From assembly GCA_019670725.1 (NCBI GenBank), contig AP024629.1:1798001-1862000 (forward strand): a stretch of DNA of 64,000 bases, in the 5' to 3' direction. The position numbers and the translations under genes were made by a program. The DNA is from Alphaproteobacteria bacterium SO-S41 (GTDB lineage: Bacteria > Pseudomonadota > Alphaproteobacteria > Micropepsales > Micropepsaceae). The notes beneath the pieces were generated by a model. That model saw only the letters and a program-made list of their open reading frames with translations. It did not search any database and was not told the origin of the DNA. Positions 46,668 to 55,749 of this stretch are shown here, in pieces. How positions within the stretch are numbered: the stretch's first letter is position 1; every line of letters starts with the position of its first letter.

Positions 46668-49406
46668 TCAGAGCCCCTCGTGCGGCTGTGTCTTGGTCCG
46701 CTCGTCGAGCACGCTGCGGATCTTGTCCGCGAGGTCCTGGCGGCGATACGGTTTTTGCAGAAGGTTCACGCCGGCATCGAGCCGTCCGTGATGGACGATC
46801 GCGTTCTCGGTGTAACCTGATGTGAACAGGACCGGCAGGTCCGGCTTCAGGATCTTGGCGGCATCCGCGAGCTGCCGCCCGCCCATGCCGCCGGGCATCA
46901 CGACATCGGTGAAGAGCAGGTCGAAGTCGCCTTGCTTCAGCGCATCGAGCCCCTTCTGGCCGTCTTCGACCGCGGTCACGCGGTAGCCGAGACTGGTAAG
47001 GAGGCCCGTGACGTGAGTGCGGACGAGATCGTCATCCTCGACCACCAGGATCAGTTCGGCGCCGCCCTTGCCGGCGTTGCGCGGCGCGGCCGAAGGCTGG
47101 TCGGCGTGGGCGAGCGCGCGCGGCAGGTAGAGCTTGATCGTCGTGCCGTGGCCGAGTTCGGAATAGATTTTCACATGGCCGCGCGACTGTTTGACGAAGC
47201 CGTAGACCATACTGAGGCCAAGGCCGCTGCCCTTGCCGACATCCTTGGTCGTGAAGAAAGGCTCGAAGGCGTGGGCGATCGTTTCGGCGTCCATGCCCGA
47301 CCCGGTGTCGGAGACCGCGACCATGACATACGCGCCAGCCGTCACGTCCGTGTGCTGGGCGGCGTAGTCTTCATCGAGATGGGCATTCGCGGTCTCGATC
47401 GTCATGCGGCCGCCGCCCGCCATCGCGTCGCGGGCGTTGATGCAGAGATTGAGCAGCGCGCTCTCGAGCTGCGGCGCGTCGATGAGAGCGCCCCACAGGC
47501 CTTCGCTGCGCACGAATTCGATCTCGAACTGCTCGCCGAGCGTGCGGCGCAGCAGGCCGTCCATGTCGGTCACCAGCGCGCCGACATCGGTCGTCTTGGG
47601 ATCGAGCGGCTGGCGGCGCGCGAAGGCGAGCAGGCGGTTGGTGAGTTCGGCGCCGCGCTGGGCCGCCTTCTCGGTCATGTCGGCGAGGCGCTGGAGTTCG
47701 GGCCGGTCGCCGAGGCGCTCGGTGAGCATTTCGGAATTGCCGAGAATGACGGTGAGCAGATTGTTGAAGTCGTGCGCGACGCCTCCCGTGAGCTGGCCGA
47801 CGGCTTCGAGACGCTGCGACTGGCGGAGCTGGGCCTCGAGTTTGCGCCGTTCGGTGACGTCCACCATCGCGCCGACCATGCGCATGGGCTTGCCCTCCGC
47901 ATCGCGGATGACGAAGGCGCGGTCGGAGATATTGGCGTAGGAACCGTCGGCGCGCTGGAAGCGGTATTCGCCCGTCCAGCTATCGACCGTGCCGTCGCTG
48001 ACCGCCTGAATGGCGTCGAGGGTGCGCTGGCGATCCTCGGGATGGACGCTCTGACGCCAGGTGCCGTTCTCCGTCAGCGGCGCGTCCGGGCCGTAGCCGA
48101 ACACCGCAAGAGCGCCCTCGCTGCGCCAGATGACGCCGGTCGCGAGGTCCCAGTCCCAAATGACGTCGGAGGTCGCCTTGGTGATGGTGCGGAAGCGTTC
48201 CTCGTTGAGGCGCAACTCCTCCGCCACCTTGCGGCGAGCGGTGATGTCGCGCTCCACGGTGATCCAGCGCGTGTAGTTGCCGCTCTCGTCGGCGATGGGC
48301 GTGATCTCGAGATCGACCCAGTATTCCTCGCCGGACTTGGAATAGCGCAGGAGCTCGGAGCGAACGGTCTGGTTGGCGCGGATCGCCTCGCGGATGCGCG
48401 CGATTTCCTTCTGGTCGGTGCGCGGGCCGCTGAGGCTGCGCGAGGAGCGGCCGACGATCTCGTCGCGGGCATAGCCGGTGCGGCGGACGAAGGCATCGTT
48501 GACGTAGATGATCTGGCGTTCGAGCGGATCGTCGCCGACCGCGCCGGAAATCACGACAATGTCGTTGAGCCGCGCCACTGCGGTTTCGAGCAGGTTCAGG
48601 TGTTCCTGCTGCGCGCGCTCCGCCGTGATGTCCTGGAGATAGACCGCAAGCCCTTCAGACGAGGGATGGGCGCTGATGCTGAGCCACTTGGCGACGGCGG
48701 GGATGAAGGCCTGGAAGCTGACCGGCTGGCGGGTTTCGATCGCCCGCAGGTAATGCTCGTAGACGGCGGCATCGCCGAGCGCGCCGGGCGTCAGATCGCG
48801 CCAGACATGCTTGCCGGCAAGGCCGGTGCCGGTGACGTCGATCAGCTCGTGCGCCTTGCGGTTGGCGAAGACGAAATAGCCGTCATTGTCGATGCTGGCG
48901 AAGCCGTCGCTGATATTGTCGAGGTCGCGATGCAGGCGCTCGGCAATGTGCCGCGACTCGGCGCGCGCGCTGATGAGGTCGGCTATATTCCGTGCGGTCG
49001 AGAGCCGGGCGGGGCGGCCCTGATACTCGATCGTGTGGCTGCGGACATCGACATGAAAGACGCTGCCGTCTTTGCGCCGGTGTACCCAGGTCTTCGCTTC
49101 GGTCAGCGCGTCGAGCGAGCGGCTCGCCATGTGGCGGACGAGCGTGTCGACTTCTTCTGGCGGACGGATCTCCTTGATGGTCATGCCGAGGAATTCGTCC
49201 TCGGAATAACCGTAGTCCTTCACGGCGGCATGATTGACGTCGAGAAACTGCAGCGTCACGAGATCGAAAATCCACATCGGGTCGGGATGGGATTTGAAGA
49301 ACTGAAGATAGGGCGAGGTCATGCGCAGACCCATGCGCGCAGCCCGGATGACGGTGCGCTGCAATGCGTCTGTCCAAATGCGGTCTTCACGACGCGCACG
49401 CCCCAT
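46668..49406 (-). CDS. multi-PAS hybrid histidine kinase
   Basis: A 912-residue soluble sensor kinase. Four PAS modules are visible at about residues 34-145, 155-265, 270-395 and 402-520, each with strands and the DITA/DVTERR linker. HisKA follows with H545 in GGVAHDFNNLLT, then the ATPase domain with N657 (CINARD), DTGSG (700-704) and GSGLGLSMV, and a C-terminal receiver with D834 in TDVVMP and K885. The HDFNNLL phosphorylation box is typical of PAS-rich alphaproteobacterial kinases. Start ATG at 49406 with GGAGGG close upstream; ATGs at 49334 and 49322 are alternatives. The lack of a membrane segment means it senses inside the cell. Confidence 0.92.
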   Translation of the reverse strand: MGRARREDRIWTDALQRTVIRAARMGLRMTSPYLQFFKSHPDPMWIFDLVTLQFLDVNHAAVKDYGYSEDEFLGMTIKEIRPPEEVDTLVRHMASRSLDALTEAKTWVHRRKDGSVFHVDVRSHTIEYQGRPARLSTARNIADLISARAESRHIAERLHRDLDNISDGFASIDNDGYFVFANRKAHELIDVTGTGLAGKHVWRDLTPGALGDAAVYEHYLRAIETRQPVSFQAFIPAVAKWLSISAHPSSEGLAVYLQDITAERAQQEHLNLLETAVARLNDIVVISGAVGDDPLERQIIYVNDAFVRRTGYARDEIVGRSSRSLSGPRTDQKEIARIREAIRANQTVRSELLRYSKSGEEYWVDLEITPIADESGNYTRWITVERDITARRKVAEELRLNEERFRTITKATSDVIWDWDLATGVIWRSEGALAVFGYGPDAPLTENGTWRQSVHPEDRQRTLDAIQAVSDGTVDSWTGEYRFQRADGSYANISDRAFVIRDAEGKPMRMVGAMVDVTERRKLEAQLRQSQRLEAVGQLTGGVAHDFNNLLTVILGNSEMLTERLGDRPELQRLADMTEKAAQRGAELTNRLLAFARRQPLDPKTTDVGALVTDMDGLLRRTLGEQFEIEFVRSEGLWGALIDAPQLESALLNLCINARDAMAGGGRMTIETANAHLDEDYAAQHTDVTAGAYVMVAVSDTGSGMDAETIAHAFEPFFTTKDVGKGSGLGLSMVYGFVKQSRGHVKIYSELGHGTTIKLYLPRALAHADQPSAAPRNAGKGGAELILVVEDDDLVRTHVTGLLTSLGYRVTAVEDGQKGLDALKQGDFDLLFTDVVMPGGMGGRQLADAAKILKPDLPVLFTSGYTENAIVHHGRLDAGVNLLQKPYRRQDLADKIRSVLDERTKTQPHEGL

Positions 49407-49527
49407 TCCCTCCGTCGCAGCGATTCACATAGCCTTACATGATTTCGCGCCATGGCAACGCGACTTCGCGTCACCGCACGCGATGATCTGGCAACCTTTA
49501 GTTGAACTTCGTGCGAGGTCGGCGCGC

Positions 49528-50574
49528 CTAGGCTGCGGCGGCCTGGCGGAAGGAGACCATGCGGCCGCTGCGCTCATCCCAAAGGGCGTTGCGCGCGTTC
49601 ATGAAGGCGGCGCCGAGCGTAAGCACGGGGAGCTTTCCCATCTCGGGAATCGCCTCATGACACGCCTGCAGCCGGTAGTTCGGCACGCGTGAGTTAAGAT
49701 GGTGGATGTGGTGGAAGCCGATATTGCCGGTGAACCATTGCAGCACGCGCGGCAGCTTCAGGAATGAGCTGCCTTTGAGCGAGGCATCGACCGCATTCCA
49801 CGTCTCGCCGCGCGCCCACAAGGTCGCTTCGAAGCGGTGCTGCACGGAGAACAGGAAGACGCCGACGATGGCGGCCGTCGCGATGATCGGGATCTGTACT
49901 GCGAGCACAGTGCCGAAGCCGAGCCACAAACCCATGCCGATGAAGAGCGCGAGCAGGATGGCGTTGTTGAGATGCACCGCGAGTCGTTCGCGCAGCCAGG
50001 CGCGGGGTGTGTCGAAGGGCAGGCGATAGATGACCAGGAAGACGAGCGGCGGGATCAGCATCAGGTAGATGACGGGATGGCGCAGCAGGCGATAGCGCCA
50101 CTGCTCGCTGCCGGACATCGCGCGGTACTCTTCGACGGTGTTGCAGGTCGAGTAGATATCGACGCCGGTGTCGCGACGGTCGAGATTGTTCCAGGTCGCG
50201 TGATGACCGGCATGCTGGCGGCGCCAGTTGGCGAAAGGTGTAAAGGTCACGACGCCGCAGATCAGACCGACGATACTGTTGGCGCGGTCCGACCGGAAGA
50301 ACGAGCCGTGGCCGCAATCGTGCTGGATGATGAAGATACGGACGACAAATCCGCCGGCGACGATGCCGAGCGCAAGGGTGAGCGGGTAGCTCCACCAGGC
50401 GTCGATCCCGATGATGTAGTACATCGCGATGACGAGGCCGACGAGCGGCGCGAAGGAGTTGGCGATCTGCCAAAGGCTTCGGAGAAGCGTGGGTCGCTGG
50501 AAGTCGGAAACGGCGGCCTTCAAGGCGGCTCGCTGCTGCCGTTCGCCCTCAGTGGGCGCGATGGGTGATGTCAC
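49528..50574 (-). CDS. acyl-lipid fatty acid desaturase
   Basis: A 348-residue membrane desaturase that introduces double bonds into membrane lipid acyl chains. The three His boxes are HDCGH (85-89), HAGHH (121-125) and HHIHH (288-292), which bind the di-iron centre, and hydrophobic helices flank them. The arrangement fits the omega-6/delta-12 class of bacterial acyl-lipid desaturases. The start is GTG at 50574 with a weak ribosome binding site. It is a single gene divergent from glutathione peroxidase. Confidence 0.88.
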   Translation of the reverse strand: MTSPIAPTEGERQQRAALKAAVSDFQRPTLLRSLWQIANSFAPLVGLVIAMYYIIGIDAWWSYPLTLALGIVAGGFVVRIFIIQHDCGHGSFFRSDRANSIVGLICGVVTFTPFANWRRQHAGHHATWNNLDRRDTGVDIYSTCNTVEEYRAMSGSEQWRYRLLRHPVIYLMLIPPLVFLVIYRLPFDTPRAWLRERLAVHLNNAILLALFIGMGLWLGFGTVLAVQIPIIATAAIVGVFLFSVQHRFEATLWARGETWNAVDASLKGSSFLKLPRVLQWFTGNIGFHHIHHLNSRVPNYRLQACHEAIPEMGKLPVLTLGAAFMNARNALWDERSGRMVSFRQAAAA

Positions 50575-50735
50575 GAAGGGCTTTCAAAGGACGGCGCGTC
50601 GCCGTCGGCTATTAACCTAGCACGATTTCGCGGCGTCGTCCCGCCAATGTTGGCGGCTGACAATCTGTCGGTGGGCGGTCCCTTGAACCGGCCGGGGAAC
50701 GAGCGCACCAAAGGCGATCAGAATTGGGGATGGCC

Positions 50736-51227
50736 ATGGCCGACGAGAAAAGCATCTACGATTTCACGCTGGAAACCCTGCAGGGGAAGCCGCTGCCGCT
50801 GAAGCAGTTCGAAGGGCGGCCGATCATCATCGTCAACACCGCGTCGAAGTGCGGATTCACGCCGCAATACAAAGGCTTGCAAGCGGTTTGGACCGAGCGG
50901 AAGGAAGACGGGCTGGTGATTATCGGCATCCCTTCCAACGATTTCGGCAAGCAGGAGCCGGGCGGGGCGGGCGAGATCGCGGAGTTCTGCGAGATCAATT
51001 ACGGGGTCGATTTCCCGATCGCCGCCAAGACCCCGGTGAGCGGCCGCGATGCTCATCCGATCATCAAGTTTCTGGGCGGCGAGGGCGGGTTCCTGTCGAA
51101 GCCGCGCTGGAACTTCTACAAATACCTGGTGGGCCGCGACGGCCACCTGTCGACCTGGTTCTCGAGCCTGACGAAGCCTGAGTCGGCATCGTTCAAGCGG
51201 GCGGTCGACAAGATCGTGAAGAAGTAG
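50736..51227 (+). CDS. glutathione peroxidase (cysteine type)
   Basis: A 163-residue thiol peroxidase of the GPx family. The ATG at 50736 is chosen because GGGGA lies five bases before it; ATG 50730 and TTG 50724 are in frame. The catalytic residues are C39 in NTASKCGFTPQY, the Gln in SNDFGKQEPG, and the Trp and Asn in RWNFYKYL. A Cys replaces the selenocysteine of animal enzymes, and such bacterial forms often use thioredoxin. It protects against lipid and hydrogen peroxides. Confidence 0.93.
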   Translation: MADEKSIYDFTLETLQGKPLPLKQFEGRPIIIVNTASKCGFTPQYKGLQAVWTERKEDGLVIIGIPSNDFGKQEPGGAGEIAEFCEINYGVDFPIAAKTPVSGRDAHPIIKFLGGEGGFLSKPRWNFYKYLVGRDGHLSTWFSSLTKPESASFKRAVDKIVKK

Positions 51228-51283
51228 ACGCGCGTTCTGATCTGGATCAAGGCGCGGCGTGACCGCCGCGCTAGGTTCGGATC

Positions 51284-51499
51284 ATGACACCGTCTCAGAT
51301 CGCCAAACGCCATTTCGAGGCCGCGCTCGCCGAGGCCGCCGCTGACAGCCAAGATCAGGAGGCCGTGGCGCGCGGCTTTCTCGGCCTCGTCGTCGCGGCG
51401 TTCCTGGAGCGGCGCGGGCTCGCGGATGCACGGGCCGAGCTGCTGGCGGCGGCGGAGAACGCCGATCCCGACACGGACTACGCGTTCATGCGGCCTTGA
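51284..51499 (+). CDS. small hypothetical protein
   Basis: A 71-residue helical protein starting at the ATG at 51284. It is rich in Ala and Glu (AALAEAAADSQDQEAVARG, LERRGLADARAELLAAAEN) and may be one or two helices. No family or domain is recognised. It lies 57 bases after glutathione peroxidase on the same strand and 71 before a small lipoprotein. Confidence 0.5.
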   Translation: MTPSQIAKRHFEAALAEAAADSQDQEAVARGFLGLVVAAFLERRGLADARAELLAAAENADPDTDYAFMRP

Positions 51500-51569
51500 T
51501 CTGGACGCCGGACGGCGCGAGGGTCGGGCCGTTCATCGCCCGTTAGCCTTGTTCGGGTTAGGCAAAGAC

Positions 51570-51776
51570 ATGCGCAAGATCCTGCCCCTTCTCACCGTCG
51601 CCGCGTCGTTCCTGGGGCTTTCGGGCTGCATGGCCGTGAGCGCGGTCGGGACCGCGGTCGATGTGGTCGGCACGGCCGTCAGCACGACCGCCGATGTCGC
51701 GGGTTCCGCGGTCGGCGCGATCACGCCGGACGACGACTGCAAGAACGGCCGCGATTCCGATGGCGACGAGTGCTGA
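51570..51776 (+). CDS. small outer-membrane-type lipoprotein
   Basis: A 68-residue protein from the ATG at 51570. The signal peptide ends in a lipobox LSGC, with Cys at 20, so the mature protein is lipid-anchored. The next 32 residues repeat small residues (VSAVGTAVDVVGTAVST) as in short amphipathic or glycine-zipper-like lipoproteins, and the C-terminal end is acidic with two Cys. The ATG, rather than the upstream in-frame start, gives the proper signal peptide. Confidence 0.72.
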   Translation: MRKILPLLTVAASFLGLSGCMAVSAVGTAVDVVGTAVSTTADVAGSAVGAITPDDDCKNGRDSDGDEC

Positions 51777-51800
51777 GCACTGCCGCTCTCCACGCATAAA

Positions 51801-51824
51801 AAAGGCCCGGCGAACCGGGCCTTT
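51801..51824. terminator. bidirectional rho-independent terminator
   Basis: AAAGGCCCGG (51801-51810) pairs with CCGGGCCTTT (51815-51824) around CGAA, with an A-run upstream and T-run downstream. It separates the lipoprotein from the convergent S9 peptidase. Confidence 0.88.
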
Positions 51825-51844
51825 CTCATTTCAGGGATCTCCAA

Positions 51845-53893
51845 TCAGGGCGTCGGCTTGGCGGCCAGCGCGTCCGTGAGGCCGGGCACGTGGTCGGCGC
51901 CTTCCAGTACCTGAAGGCTGGCGCCGTCGAAGTCCGTGCCGACCGGCTGGTAGCGGCCGCCGAGGCATTGCGACAGGAAGCCTTCCGAGATCGCGTAGAA
52001 CGAGGTGCGGTTGGCGGGCTTGGCGAAGCCGTGGCCTTCGTCGGGATAGAGGACGTAGGTGACGGGCAGGCCCTTCTCCTTCATCGCATTCACGATCTGG
52101 TCCGACTCGTCCTTGTTGACGCGCGGATCGTTGGCGCCCTGGGCAACCAGCAGCGGGCGCTGGATGTCGCCGATCTTGGTGATGGGCGAGCGCGAGGCGA
52201 GGAACGCCTTGCCTTCCTCGGTCGTCGGGTCGCCGACGCGGCGATAGAGCTGCGGCTTGCCCGATTCCCAATAGGGCGGGATCGTGTTCATGAAGGTATT
52301 GAGGTTGGTCACGCCCACGATGTCGACGCCGCAGGCGAAGGTGGTGGGCGTGAACGTCATACCAACCATGGTCGCGTAGCCGCCGTAGGAGCCGCCATAG
52401 ATCGCGACCTTGTCGGGCGTCGTGATGCCTTCATCCTCGGCCCATTTCACGGCGTCGAGCAGGTCGTCATGCATCTTGCCGCCCCATTCGCGGTCGGCGG
52501 CGTTGATGAAGTTCTTCCCGTAGCCGGTGGAGCCGCGATAGTTCACCTGGAGCACCGCATAGCCGCGATTGGCGAGCCACTGCGCCTCGGCATCGTAGCC
52601 GTACTGGTCCTGCGCCCACGGGCCGCCATGGACGTTCAGCACCATCGGCACCGGGGTTTCGGGCTTGCCGTCGCCGTTGGTGTCGGCGCCCGCGGGGAGC
52701 GTGAGGAACGAGGGCAGGGTCAGTCCATCGCGCGACTTGATCTCGACGCCGTACATCGGGGCGAGCGTGTCGTCGGCGAGGGCGGGGCGGACGTCGAACA
52801 GCTTGGTCAGCGTCTTCGCCTTGCGGTCGTAGAGCTGGTAGTTGACCGAGGCCGTGACGGGATCGTTGGTCAGCACCCAGACAGTGTTGTCGCGGGACTG
52901 GCTGTTCAGCGTCCACTGGCCCTTGAGGTTCGCGTTCAGGAAGTCGATGTCGCCCTGGATCGCCGGATCGATCGCGGTCCATTCGGTCTTCAGATAGTGG
53001 GTCGAGTAGGCGAGCAGCGCACCGCTGACCGGATCGGCGATCGTGCCCTGGATATCGGCCTTGGGATCCTGGGCGACGACCTTGGTCTCGCCCGTTTCCA
53101 GATTGGTCGCGGTGACGGCGATCGTGTCGCGGTCGCGGCTTTCGATAAAGTAGAGCGTCTTGCCGTCGGTGGTCATGCCGGCGGGGGCGGTGGTCTGCGC
53201 GTCCTCGAAGCCGATCTTGGTGTAGGAAGTCGCCTTCAGCGCGTCATCCAGCTTGAAGACCTCGACGCTGCCGTCCTGGTTCGCCTTGCTGGCGAAGCGC
53301 AGCTTCAGCGCGTCGTCGACGACGTAGCCGTCATACTCCTCGGTGTTGTCGGCGATCTTGGTGAGCGCGCCGGTGCGGGTGTTGAGCAGATAGGGGTCGA
53401 AATAGCGGGGGTCGCGGTTGTTGAGGCCGATGACCATCTCGTCCGGACGGCTCTCGCTGCCGCCGAAGGGCACGACGCGCGTCTTGGGGAAATCGGTGAT
53501 CAGCTTGTTTTCACCGGTCGCGGGATCGGCGCTGTAGAGCAGGAAGTTCTCATCGCCGCCCTTGTCGTTCAGGTAGAGGACCACGGCGCTGTTGTTGGCC
53601 CAGAAGATCTGGCGGATCGGGCGGTCGGTCGAGGCCGTGACGACCTTCGCCTCGTCGACCTTGCCGGCCGGCGCGACCCAGATGTTGAGCACGCCGTTGC
53701 TGGGCGCCAGGAAAGCGATCCACTGACCGTCGGGGCTGATCTGGGCGTTGGTCTTGGAGGGGTTGCCGAAGAGCTCGGCGCGGGGAATGAGCGGGGCGCC
53801 GCCTTCCTGCGCGTGGGCCGCGAAGACCGCGGTGGGGACGAAGGCGGTGGTGGCGGCGAGGAAGAACCAAAGGGCGCTTTTCGATTTCGACAT
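51845..53893 (-). CDS. S9 family (prolyl oligopeptidase-type) peptidase, exported
   Basis: A 682-residue serine peptidase with a signal peptide (cleaved near AAHA-QEG, residue 29). The N-terminal beta propeller spans about residues 40-380 and the alpha/beta-hydrolase domain the rest, with the nucleophile in YGGSYGGYATM, a catalytic Asp in ANDPRVNKDES and His in DEGHGFAKP. The length and order match dipeptidyl-peptidase/acylaminoacyl-peptidase members of S9. It probably degrades peptides in the periplasm. Start ATG at 53893 with AAGGAAAC upstream. Confidence 0.93.
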   Translation of the reverse strand: MSKSKSALWFFLAATTAFVPTAVFAAHAQEGGAPLIPRAELFGNPSKTNAQISPDGQWIAFLAPSNGVLNIWVAPAGKVDEAKVVTASTDRPIRQIFWANNSAVVLYLNDKGGDENFLLYSADPATGENKLITDFPKTRVVPFGGSESRPDEMVIGLNNRDPRYFDPYLLNTRTGALTKIADNTEEYDGYVVDDALKLRFASKANQDGSVEVFKLDDALKATSYTKIGFEDAQTTAPAGMTTDGKTLYFIESRDRDTIAVTATNLETGETKVVAQDPKADIQGTIADPVSGALLAYSTHYLKTEWTAIDPAIQGDIDFLNANLKGQWTLNSQSRDNTVWVLTNDPVTASVNYQLYDRKAKTLTKLFDVRPALADDTLAPMYGVEIKSRDGLTLPSFLTLPAGADTNGDGKPETPVPMVLNVHGGPWAQDQYGYDAEAQWLANRGYAVLQVNYRGSTGYGKNFINAADREWGGKMHDDLLDAVKWAEDEGITTPDKVAIYGGSYGGYATMVGMTFTPTTFACGVDIVGVTNLNTFMNTIPPYWESGKPQLYRRVGDPTTEEGKAFLASRSPITKIGDIQRPLLVAQGANDPRVNKDESDQIVNAMKEKGLPVTYVLYPDEGHGFAKPANRTSFYAISEGFLSQCLGGRYQPVGTDFDGASLQVLEGADHVPGLTDALAAKPTP

Positions 53894-54047
53894 CGAGGGA
53901 CGTTTCCTTCTGAAGGGTGCAGCGGTCCGTCCGGCTTTGCGGCCGCCGGCGCTGCTTGCCCAAGCCTATAGCCCAGCCGGGCCTGTCCTTCATCCGGATT
54001 TACCCCCGTGAGGCGCCAACTGCGCCTCACGGAGCGGTGATCACAGC

Positions 54048-54764
54048 TCAGTTCAGTTCGAACACCACGCTAACCTGGGCGGTGAGGCCGACCTGGCCTG
54101 TCGCGATGGGCACATCGACGCTGGCGGCGTTCATGGTCTGCATCTGCATGGGTTGGTCGGACATGTAGGATTCGGAGATCGACAGCGGCCGGCCGACCAC
54201 CGCGCCGAGCGCGCCGGCCATGAGGTCGGCCTTCGCCTTCGCATCCTTCATCGCGGCGACGCGGGCATCGGCGATCGCGGCGTCCTTGTCCTGGACGTCG
54301 AAGCTGAGGCCGTTGATCTCGTTCGCGCCGGCCGAGACGGTGAGGTCGAGGATTTCGCCGAGGCGGGAGATGTCCTTGACCTTCAGGGCGACGCCGTTGC
54401 GTGCCTGATAGCCGGTGAGCTTCGCGACCGAGCCGCTGGTGTCGTAGATGGGCGAGAGGCTGAGACCGCTGGTCTGGATGTCCGTGACCCCGAGGCCGAG
54501 CGATTTGAGGCCGTCGATCACCGCCTGCATCGATTTGTTGTTGGCGTCGAGCGCCTCGCGTGCGGTCGGTGCGCTGGAGGTGACGCCGAGCGACAGGCGG
54601 GCGATGTCGGGCGTCATGGCGCTGTCGCCCTTGCCGGTGATGGAGATGGTGCGGGGCGGCTGGGGCGCCGCCTCGGTCTCGCCGTGGGCGGGAGCGGCGG
54701 TCAGGGTGGTGAGCGCCGCCGTGCTGAGCAGGGCGGCCGTGGCGAGGGCGAGGACGGTTTTCAT
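54048..54764 (-). CDS. periplasmic SIMPL (DUF541) domain protein
   Basis: A 238-residue exported protein from the ATG at 54764, behind AAAGGAGG. Residues 1-27 are a signal peptide. The mature part begins with ISITGKGDSAMTPDIARLSLGV and contains YQARNGVALKV and a long helix DARVAAMKDAKAKADLMAGALG, the usual SIMPL domain. The family is linked to stress responses at the cell envelope, but its molecular role is not defined. It is a single gene upstream of the S9 peptidase on the same strand, 154 bases away. Confidence 0.88.
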   Translation of the reverse strand: MKTVLALATAALLSTAALTTLTAAPAHGETEAAPQPPRTISITGKGDSAMTPDIARLSLGVTSSAPTAREALDANNKSMQAVIDGLKSLGLGVTDIQTSGLSLSPIYDTSGSVAKLTGYQARNGVALKVKDISRLGEILDLTVSAGANEINGLSFDVQDKDAAIADARVAAMKDAKAKADLMAGALGAVVGRPLSISESYMSDQPMQMQTMNAASVDVPIATGQVGLTAQVSVVFELN

Positions 54765-54866
54765 CGAGGAGCCTCCTTTGGCTGGCGCCATCAACGCCCG
54801 CGATTGAGCCCGAAGTGGGGCGGGCCTTGCGGCCCCGGCCAAGGCTGACTATGCGAGGAGCCGGTG

Positions 54867-54943
54867 GGGCCTGTAGCTCAGTTGGTTAGAGCGGGCCGCT
54901 CATAACGGTCTGGTCCCAGGTTCAAGTCCTGGCGGGCCCACCA
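54867..54943 (+). tRNA. tRNA-Ile2 (anticodon CAU, lysidine-modified)
   Basis: A complete cloverleaf of 77 bases with CCA encoded. The anticodon loop is CTCATAA, so the anticodon is CAU. The acceptor stem pairs G1-C72, G2-C71, G3-C70, C4-G69 and C5-G68, and C4-G69 plus C5-G68 are the pairs TilS uses to recognise Ile2, which favours Ile2 over elongator Met. The T-loop region CCAGG TTCAAGT CCTGG also fits Ile2. Modified to lysidine, it would read AUA codons. The SDR gene on the other strand ends five bases beyond the CCA. Confidence 0.9.
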
Positions 54944-54948
54944 AACCC

Positions 54949-55743
54949 TCATCCGATCGAGCGGCCGCCGTCGATGACGAGTTCGGTGCCGGTGACGTAG
55001 CTGCTCTCGTCGCTGGCGAGCCAGAGGATGCCGGCGGCGACCTCGTCCGCTTCGCCGGCGCGGCCGAGGGGGACAGCGTTCTTCGTTAAGGCTTCGAGCG
55101 TGGGACCGCGGGGACGGGTGTTGGAGCCGTCGCCTGACGTGCCGATGAGGGTGTCCCAGATCGCGGTCGCGACGATGCCAGGGTGGAGCGAGTTGACACG
55201 GACATTGTCCCTCGCCGCGGCGCATTCCAGCGCGACCGCCTTAGTAAAGTAGCGCACGCCCGCCTTGGTCGCGCAGTAGCCAGAGGCATTGGCCGATGCC
55301 TTGAGGCCGGCGATCGAGGAGACATTGATGATGCTGCCGCCGCCGCTCTCGCGGAGGAGCGGCAGGCCGTGCTTCACGCCGAGGAAGACGCCGTCGAGAT
55401 TGACCGCGGTCTGGCGGCGCCAATCGGCAAGGCTCATCTGCGTGACCGGGCCGGAGAGGCCGATGCCGGCATTGTTGACGAGGATGTCGAGTCGACCGAA
55501 ACGCGTGCGGATGTCGTCAATGACAGAGATCCACGAGTCTTCATCGGTGACATCGTGGGTGAGGAAGACGGCCTTGCCGCCGTCTTCGGTGATGTCGGCA
55601 ATCAGTGCCGCGCCGCGCTCGGCCTGGAGGTCGGTCGCGATGACGGTGGCGCCTTCGCGCGCGAGGGTCAGCGCGGCGGCGCGGCCGAGGCCGTTGGCGG
55701 CGCCGGTGATGCAGGCGATCTTGCCGTTCACGCGTCCGGCCAT
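54949..55743 (-). CDS. classical short-chain dehydrogenase
   Basis: A 264-residue SDR. The NAD(P) motif is TGAANGLG (13-20), the NNAGIG strand lies near 90, and the catalytic Ser-Tyr-Lys are in NVSSIAG, YCATK near residues 140-160. The C-terminus SSYVTGTELVIDGGRSIG is the usual one for this family. It is the last gene of a four-gene operon. The substrate is unknown; hydroxy compounds or keto-esters are typical. Confidence 0.9.
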   Translation of the reverse strand: MAGRVNGKIACITGAANGLGRAAALTLAREGATVIATDLQAERGAALIADITEDGGKAVFLTHDVTDEDSWISVIDDIRTRFGRLDILVNNAGIGLSGPVTQMSLADWRRQTAVNLDGVFLGVKHGLPLLRESGGGSIINVSSIAGLKASANASGYCATKAGVRYFTKAVALECAAARDNVRVNSLHPGIVATAIWDTLIGTSGDGSNTRPRGPTLEALTKNAVPLGRAGEADEVAAGILWLASDESSYVTGTELVIDGGRSIG

Positions 55744-55749
55744 GGCGGC

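Noticed and set aside
46932-49442. An 836-codon open frame opposite the hybrid histidine kinase
   Set aside because: Same mirror effect; no domain, while the kinase motifs on the other strand are complete.
51890-53971. A 693-codon open frame opposite the S9 peptidase
   Set aside because: The peptidase has a signal peptide and complete catalytic motifs; the opposite frame has none.
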